Shown here: piece after piece, positions 4,804 through 8,300 of the stretch | Numbering within the stretch: the stretch's first letter is position 1 | How the letters are laid out: every line of letters begins with the position of its first letter | Origin: Altererythrobacter sp. | GTDB taxonomy: Bacteria > Pseudomonadota > Alphaproteobacteria > Sphingomonadales > Sphingomonadaceae | Direction: 5' to 3' | DNA: 8,300 bases | NCBI GenBank assembly: GCA_024636575.1 | Contig: JAGXGU010000092.1 | Coordinates: 1-8,300, forward strand | Translations under genes and position numbers: made by a program | The notes under the pieces: generated by a model | What the model was told of the DNA's origin: nothing | The model's database searches: none | Seen by the model: the letters and a program-made list of their open reading frames with translations, nothing else

Positions 4804-6668
4804 ATGCACCCGTAATTGCCCGGCTGCGCAAGGCGGCTCTGGTCGGCAATCCCAATGCCGGAAAAAGCGCATTGTTCAATGCGCTGACCGGTGCCCGCCA
4901 GAAAATCGCCAATTATCCCGGTGTGACTGTAGAACGCAAAGCGGGCCGGCTGATGATGCCCGATGGTGTTCCGGTCGAACTGATCGACCTGCCGGGCAGC
5001 TATTCCTTCGATGCGACCAGCCCCGATGAAGAAGTCACGCGCGCCTTGGTGCACGGCGAATTCGCGGGTGAGGTTCAGCCCGATGTGATGGTGTTGGTGC
5101 TGGATGCGGCCAATCTGGAACAGCATCTGGTATTCGCACAGGAAGTCATCGAACTCGGCCGCCCCACGGTCGTGGCGCTGAACATGGTCGATTTGGCGCA
5201 GCGAGACGGGCTGACGCTCGATCCGGACGCTCTGGGAGAAGCCTTGGGCGTGCCGGTGGTTCCGACCGTGGCCGTGCGCCGCAAGGGTCTGACGGAATTG
5301 ATTGCAGCCATCGCCGTGGCAGAGGCGAATTTCGAGGCGGACAGCAGCGCCCATCCGCGGCCGCATCTGACTTTGCCCGAACGCCGCTTGGCCGCACGCA
5401 ACATCGCCAAGGCGGCGATCCTGTCGGTCAGTGCGACTCGCCAGTTTCATACCGGGCTCGACAAGATATTGCTCCACCCGTGGTTGGGCCCGCCGATCCT
5501 GTTTGCCCTGCTGTTCGTGATATTTCAGGCGGTGTTCGCCTGGGCCACGCCCTTCGCCGATGCATTGGAAGGCGTTGCGGGCTGGTTGTCAGATATGGTC
5601 ATGGTAATTCTTCCCGCGGGCCTGTTTCGCGATTTCCTGACCGAGGGAGTGATCGCCGGGGTTGGTTCGGTCGTAGTCTTCCTGCCGCAGATCATCATCC
5701 TGTTTGCCTTCATCCTGGTGATGGAAGCGACCGGATACATGGCCCGCGCGGCCTTCATCATGGACCGGATGATGGCCGGTGTCGGCCTGTCAGGCCGCAG
5801 CTTCATTCCCCTGCTGTCCAGCTTTGCCTGCGCCATTCCCGGCATCATGGCGACCCGCAGCATTGCCGATCCCAAGGACCGTCTGACCACGATCCTGATA
5901 GCCCCGCTGATGACCTGTTCTGCGCGCCTTCCGGTTTACGGTGTGGTCATCGCGGCGGTCATTCCCAATGTGAAAGTCTGGGGTGCTGTAGGCTTGCAAG
6001 GGCTGGTGCTGTTTGCACTCTATGTAGCGGGTATTGTCGGGGCGATGGTGGTCGCGCTGGTGCTGCGCCGATCGGTTACTGCCGGGCAGGCAAGCGGTTT
6101 CATCATGGAATTGCCGCGCTATCAAATGCCGCGCCTGCGCGATCTGGCGATTGGCCTGTGGCAGCGGGCTTGGGTGTTCCTGCGCCGCGCCGGGACGATC
6201 ATTTTCGCGGCAACGGTGGTTCTGTGGTTGCTCCTCACATTTCCCAAGGCCGGTCCGGGTGAAAGCCAGCTCGACGCATCTTTCGCAGGCCATGTCGCCA
6301 GCGGGCTGCATGTCGCGTTCGCGCCGATCGGTTTTAACCGGGAGATGACTTTGGCACTGGTACCCGCGATGGCCGCGCGCGAAGTGGCGGTTGCCTCTTT
6401 GGCGACCACCTACGCCGTCGATTCCGATGATGAGCTGCAAACCGAACAGGCATTGCGCGACCAGATTACCGCCCGTTGGAGCCTGCCGACCGCGCTTGCA
6501 TTCCTGGCGTGGTTTGTGTTCGCGCCGCAATGCCTTTCGACCATCGCTGTCGCCCGGCGCGAAACAAACGGGTGGAAATGGCCTGCCTTCATGTTGGCAT
6601 ATCTATTCGCATTGGCCTACGTATTCGCGGGAATCACATTCTGGTCCGCGACCGCGCTGGGCCTCTAG
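4800..6668 (+). CDS. feoB: FeoB, ferrous iron transporter with N-terminal G domain
   Basis: The 622-residue inner-membrane Fe(II) transporter starts with a cytoplasmic GTPase domain. G1 is GNPNAGKS (16-23), G2 lies in YPGVTVE with Thr43, G3 is DLPG (63-66), and G4 is NMVD (128-131). A helical linker follows to about 225. The membrane domain has hydrophobic segments near 230-250, 286-307, 365-388, 398-423, 463-480, 563-580 and 597-615. The two family signature regions are intact: TCSARLPVYG near 372-381 with Cys373, and EMTLALVPAMAAREVAVASLATTYA near 515-539. It is shorter than the E. coli protein (about 770 residues) but shows no broken motif. No feoC follows. The start overlaps feoA by 4 bp; ssb begins 16 nt after the stop. 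Confidence 0.97.
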   Translation: MNAPVIARLRKAALVGNPNAGKSALFNALTGARQKIANYPGVTVERKAGRLMMPDGVPVELIDLPGSYSFDATSPDEEVTRALVHGEFAGEVQPDVMVLVLDAANLEQHLVFAQEVIELGRPTVVALNMVDLAQRDGLTLDPDALGEALGVPVVPTVAVRRKGLTELIAAIAVAEANFEADSSAHPRPHLTLPERRLAARNIAKAAILSVSATRQFHTGLDKILLHPWLGPPILFALLFVIFQAVFAWATPFADALEGVAGWLSDMVMVILPAGLFRDFLTEGVIAGVGSVVVFLPQIIILFAFILVMEATGYMARAAFIMDRMMAGVGLSGRSFIPLLSSFACAIPGIMATRSIADPKDRLTTILIAPLMTCSARLPVYGVVIAAVIPNVKVWGAVGLQGLVLFALYVAGIVGAMVVALVLRRSVTAGQASGFIMELPRYQMPRLRDLAIGLWQRAWVFLRRAGTIIFAATVVLWLLLTFPKAGPGESQLDASFAGHVASGLHVAFAPIGFNREMTLALVPAMAAREVAVASLATTYAVDSDDELQTEQALRDQITARWSLPTALAFLAWFVFAPQCLSTIAVARRETNGWKWPAFMLAYLFALAYVFAGITFWSATALGL

Positions 6669-6684
6669 ATAGGAACAAGACGAT

Positions 6685-7221
6685 ATGGCGGGCAGCCTCA
6701 ATAAAGTAATGCTGATCGGGAATTTGGGCGCCGATCCTGAAGTAAAATCTTTCCAGAATGGCGGAAAGGTGTGCAATTTACGGATTGCAACGTCGGAACA
6801 ATGGAAAGACAAGAACACCGGTGAACGCCAGGAAAAGACCGAATGGCACACCGTCGCAATTTTTTCCGAAGGGCTGGTCAGCGTGGCCGAACGCTTTCTG
6901 CGCAAGGGCAGCAAGGTCTACATCGAAGGCCAGTTGCAAACCCGCAAATGGCAGGATGCCCAGGGAAATGACCGCTATTCGACCGAAATCGTTTTACGCG
7001 GCTTCAATGGTACGCTGACCATGCTCGACAGCCCCGGCGGCGGTCAGGGCGGCGGCGGCCAAAGCGGCGGCGGCAATTATAACCAGGGCGGCGGGTCAGG
7101 CGAATCCGGCGGCGGTTGGAATCAGGGTGGCGGTTCCGGCGGTTCTAGCGGCGGGAATGCCGGCGGCGGTTCGGGCGGCGGATCCAACTACGATGATCTC
7201 GACGATGATATTCCGTTCTGA
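6685..7221 (+). CDS. ssb: Single-stranded DNA-binding protein
   Basis: The 178-residue SSB has an OB-fold at about 1-113, beginning MAGSLNKVMLIGNLGADPEVK and including TEWHTVAIF (Trp54) and VYIEGQLQTRKWQDAQGNDRYSTEIV. A glycine-rich linker (117-167) with a few aromatic residues follows, ending in the acidic tip DDLDDDIPF that binds partner proteins of replication and repair. SSB coats single-stranded DNA, normally as a tetramer. AGGA lies 10 nt upstream of ATG 6685. Placement 16 nt after feoB, with no terminator visible between them, implies at least partial co-transcription; I could not identify a clear separate promoter in the feoB 3' end. It converges with yceD, with a 24-bp gap between the stop codons. 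Confidence 0.97.
   Translation: MAGSLNKVMLIGNLGADPEVKSFQNGGKVCNLRIATSEQWKDKNTGERQEKTEWHTVAIFSEGLVSVAERFLRKGSKVYIEGQLQTRKWQDAQGNDRYSTEIVLRGFNGTLTMLDSPGGGQGGGGQSGGGNYNQGGGSGESGGGWNQGGGSGGSSGGNAGGGSGGGSNYDDLDDDIPF
7081..7158 (+). repeat. Duplicated 13-residue unit in the SSB glycine-rich linker
   Basis: Residues 133-145 (NQGGGSGESGGGW) and 146-158 (NQGGGSGGSSGGN) form an imperfect tandem repeat of 39 nt each (7081-7119 and 7120-7158). Such repeats are usual in SSB linkers and expand or shrink by slippage; this one keeps the frame. Confidence 0.7.
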
Positions 7222-7227
7222 TCGAAC

Positions 7228-7257
7228 GGGTGCTGACCGCACTCCTTAATCTTTTTT
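7228..7257 (+). terminator. Weak candidate terminator after ssb
   Basis: GGGTGC (7228-7233) and GCACTC (7239-7244) can pair, with one G-U pair and a 5-nt loop, and a run of six T lies at 7252-7257. The 7-nt gap between stem and T-run is long for an intrinsic terminator, and the T-run is also the last Lys codons of the convergent yceD gene, so it may be coincidental. Confidence 0.3.
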
Positions 7258-7764
7258 GAGCGCGGCCAAGGCGGCAAAAGGTCCGCTGGGAGTGTCTTCA
7301 TCGAGGATCCCGGCTTGCTGCCGGGCGGTCTCTGCATTGGGTCCGCGAGCAAAGGGGTCGATCGCCAGTCCCAAACCCTGCGCGACCGCTTCACCCAGAT
7401 CGAAACTCTCGCCGCCGTAAAAGATTTCATCGCAGTCTTCCGCTTGCAGTTCGACATCTTCCTGCGTTGGCATGTTGGTTTCCGGTACGAAGCGGAATGC
7501 CAGCGTTTCGTCGATATGAACCGGGAATTCTTCGCCCGAAACTGCGCAATTCTGCAATACGTCCGCCAGCAGCCGGCCGTTTGCAGTCACCATCGTACCA
7601 TCAGCCGCCAAGGTTACTTCCGCCTTCAATCGGTGCACCGCGCCCAGGCCGAACCGGACTGCCAGGGCGGCCATTTCCGCCTTGCTCGGTTCCAGTATCA
7701 ATGGCCGGTCGGTAATCTGGTGCAATTTGACAATATGGCTGAATTCGCACTGACCGTCGCTCAT
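7246..7764 (-). CDS. yceD: YceD-family (DUF177) protein
   Basis: The 172-residue protein has the DUF177 pattern: an N-terminal beta region, then NGRLLADVLQNCAVSGEEFPVHIDETLAFRFVP (about 62-94) with Cys73, an acidic stretch, and the hallmark FDLGEAVAQGLGLAIDPFARGP at 121-142. YceD homologues are linked to 23S rRNA or large-subunit ribosome accumulation. The family often sits next to rpmF or plsX, not seen here because this gene ends at the convergent ssb. The ATG overlaps the upstream chaperone stop by 4 bp (ATGA), so the two are an operon with coupled translation. The C-terminal tail (about 145-172) is low-conservation and ends LKKD. Confidence 0.9.
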   Translation of the reverse strand: MSDGQCEFSHIVKLHQITDRPLILEPSKAEMAALAVRFGLGAVHRLKAEVTLAADGTMVTANGRLLADVLQNCAVSGEEFPVHIDETLAFRFVPETNMPTQEDVELQAEDCDEIFYGGESFDLGEAVAQGLGLAIDPFARGPNAETARQQAGILDEDTPSGPFAALAALKKD

Positions 7765-8276
7765 CGGGGAATCTCTGCATTGAGTATCGCTGCAGGGCCA
7801 AGCGTTTCGAGCTGCGCGTGCAACCCCTCCAGCCGCAATGCCAGTGCCGCCGGGGTGATCCCCTGGTGCAGGGTGAGGTTGCGCGCAATTGCGGACTCAA
7901 CAGATGTCCGGTCGGCGGCAAAGGCATCACGAAATGCGCCCAACCGCCCGCCCATGGCCGACATCATCCTGCCCATATGTTTGCCCAACGCAGGATCACC
8001 GATGCCCTGTTCACGCAATTGCCCGTCCATATCATCGACGAACAATTCGGTCAGATGCACCGATGGCGTCATCAGTTCGGGTGATTTTTCCATCCGGATC
8101 AAAACCACCGCGAGCACAGTGGTGATCATGTCATAGCGGCCGTCGACTGTGTCGGGAACGCCGCAATCCCTGTACCATTCCGGTTCCCGCGCCAACTCGA
8201 CGATGCGCTGCCACAGCGGACGAAACGCTTCCTTGGGATCGGGCTCTGTGCCAAATAATCGGGACAAGAAGGACAT
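7761..8276 (-). CDS. Ubiquinol-cytochrome c chaperone family protein (CBP3/UQCC1-like)
   Basis: The 171-residue protein matches the bacterial CBP3/UQCC1-type chaperone family. The characteristic core runs from PEWYRDCGVPDTVDGRYDMITTVLAVVLIRM (about 32-62) through HLTELFVDDMDGQLREQGIGDPALGKHMGRMMSAMGGRLGAF (74-115). In mitochondria CBP3 aids synthesis and assembly of cytochrome b in complex III; the bacterial proteins are assumed to assist bc1 assembly. The start is ATG 8276 with GGAA about 8 nt upstream; an ATG at 8280 is in another frame. It overlaps yceD by 4 bp. Upstream sequence (8277-8300) is too short to judge a promoter. Confidence 0.9.
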   Translation of the reverse strand: MSFLSRLFGTEPDPKEAFRPLWQRIVELAREPEWYRDCGVPDTVDGRYDMITTVLAVVLIRMEKSPELMTPSVHLTELFVDDMDGQLREQGIGDPALGKHMGRMMSAMGGRLGAFRDAFAADRTSVESAIARNLTLHQGITPAALALRLEGLHAQLETLGPAAILNAEIPR

Positions 8277-8300
8277 TCATTTTTCCGTAATTGATGGATC

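Noticed and set aside
4515..5477. 320-codon minus-strand open frame opposite feoA and the FeoB G domain
   Set aside because: Antisense shadow of clearly conserved coding sequence; also covers the predicted feoA promoter.
5480..6530. Overlapping alternative-frame ORFs in feoB (5480-6262 plus; 5790-6530 minus)
   Set aside because: FeoB is intact through this region with its signature motifs; these frames carry no recognisable domain.
7036..7190. GGC-rich repetitive stretch considered as a separate repeat or CRISPR-like array
   Set aside because: It encodes the glycine-rich linker of SSB in frame; there are no spacers or constant repeats.
7315..8136. 273-codon plus-strand open frame opposite yceD and the CBP3-like gene
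   Set aside because: Both minus-strand proteins match known families and overlap by 4 bp as an operon; the plus frame has no domain pattern.

Overview
The window reads as a gene-dense stretch of chromosome from an alphaproteobacterium, most likely Sphingomonadales and plausibly Erythrobacteraceae. This assignment rests on the gene set (COQ9, an SCO1-type copper chaperone, a DUF4402 secreted protein, a CBP3-like cytochrome bc1 chaperone followed by YceD/DUF177), the GC-rich coding style and the long antisense shadow ORFs. It is an inference, because no rRNA or other marker is present. I see no mobile element, CRISPR array, tRNA, rRNA or phage gene.

Layout. (1) Positions 1-3152 form a minus-strand run, in transcription order: SCO1 lipoprotein, YcgN cysteine-cluster protein, YgjP-type metallohydrolase, DUF4402 secreted protein, a single-pass membrane protein of unknown function, and the first codons of ribD, which leaves the window. 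(2) A 66-bp divergent intergenic region with two inverted repeats separates SCO1 from the plus-strand run. (3) Positions 3219-7221 run on the plus strand: a secreted ankyrin-repeat protein abutting COQ9, then feoA-feoB (ferrous iron uptake) behind its own Fur-box-like promoter, then ssb only 16 nt after feoB. (4) Positions 7246-8276 are minus strand and convergent with ssb: the CBP3-like chaperone overlaps yceD by 4 bp.

How the genes fit together. Three separate transcription units encode respiratory-chain assembly factors: SCO1 (copper delivery to cytochrome oxidase), COQ9 (ubiquinone synthesis) and CBP3 (bc1 complex). FeoAB supplies iron. The rest is housekeeping: SSB, YceD and RibD.

I did not find a new defence, mobile or biosynthetic system. 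The points most worth a second look are a perfect 17-bp tandem duplication that copies the start codon of the YgjP gene, a Fur-like palindrome lying inside a good sigma70-type promoter in front of feoA, the tight packing of ssb behind feoB, the secreted ankyrin/COQ9 pair, and the unusual start of ribD.
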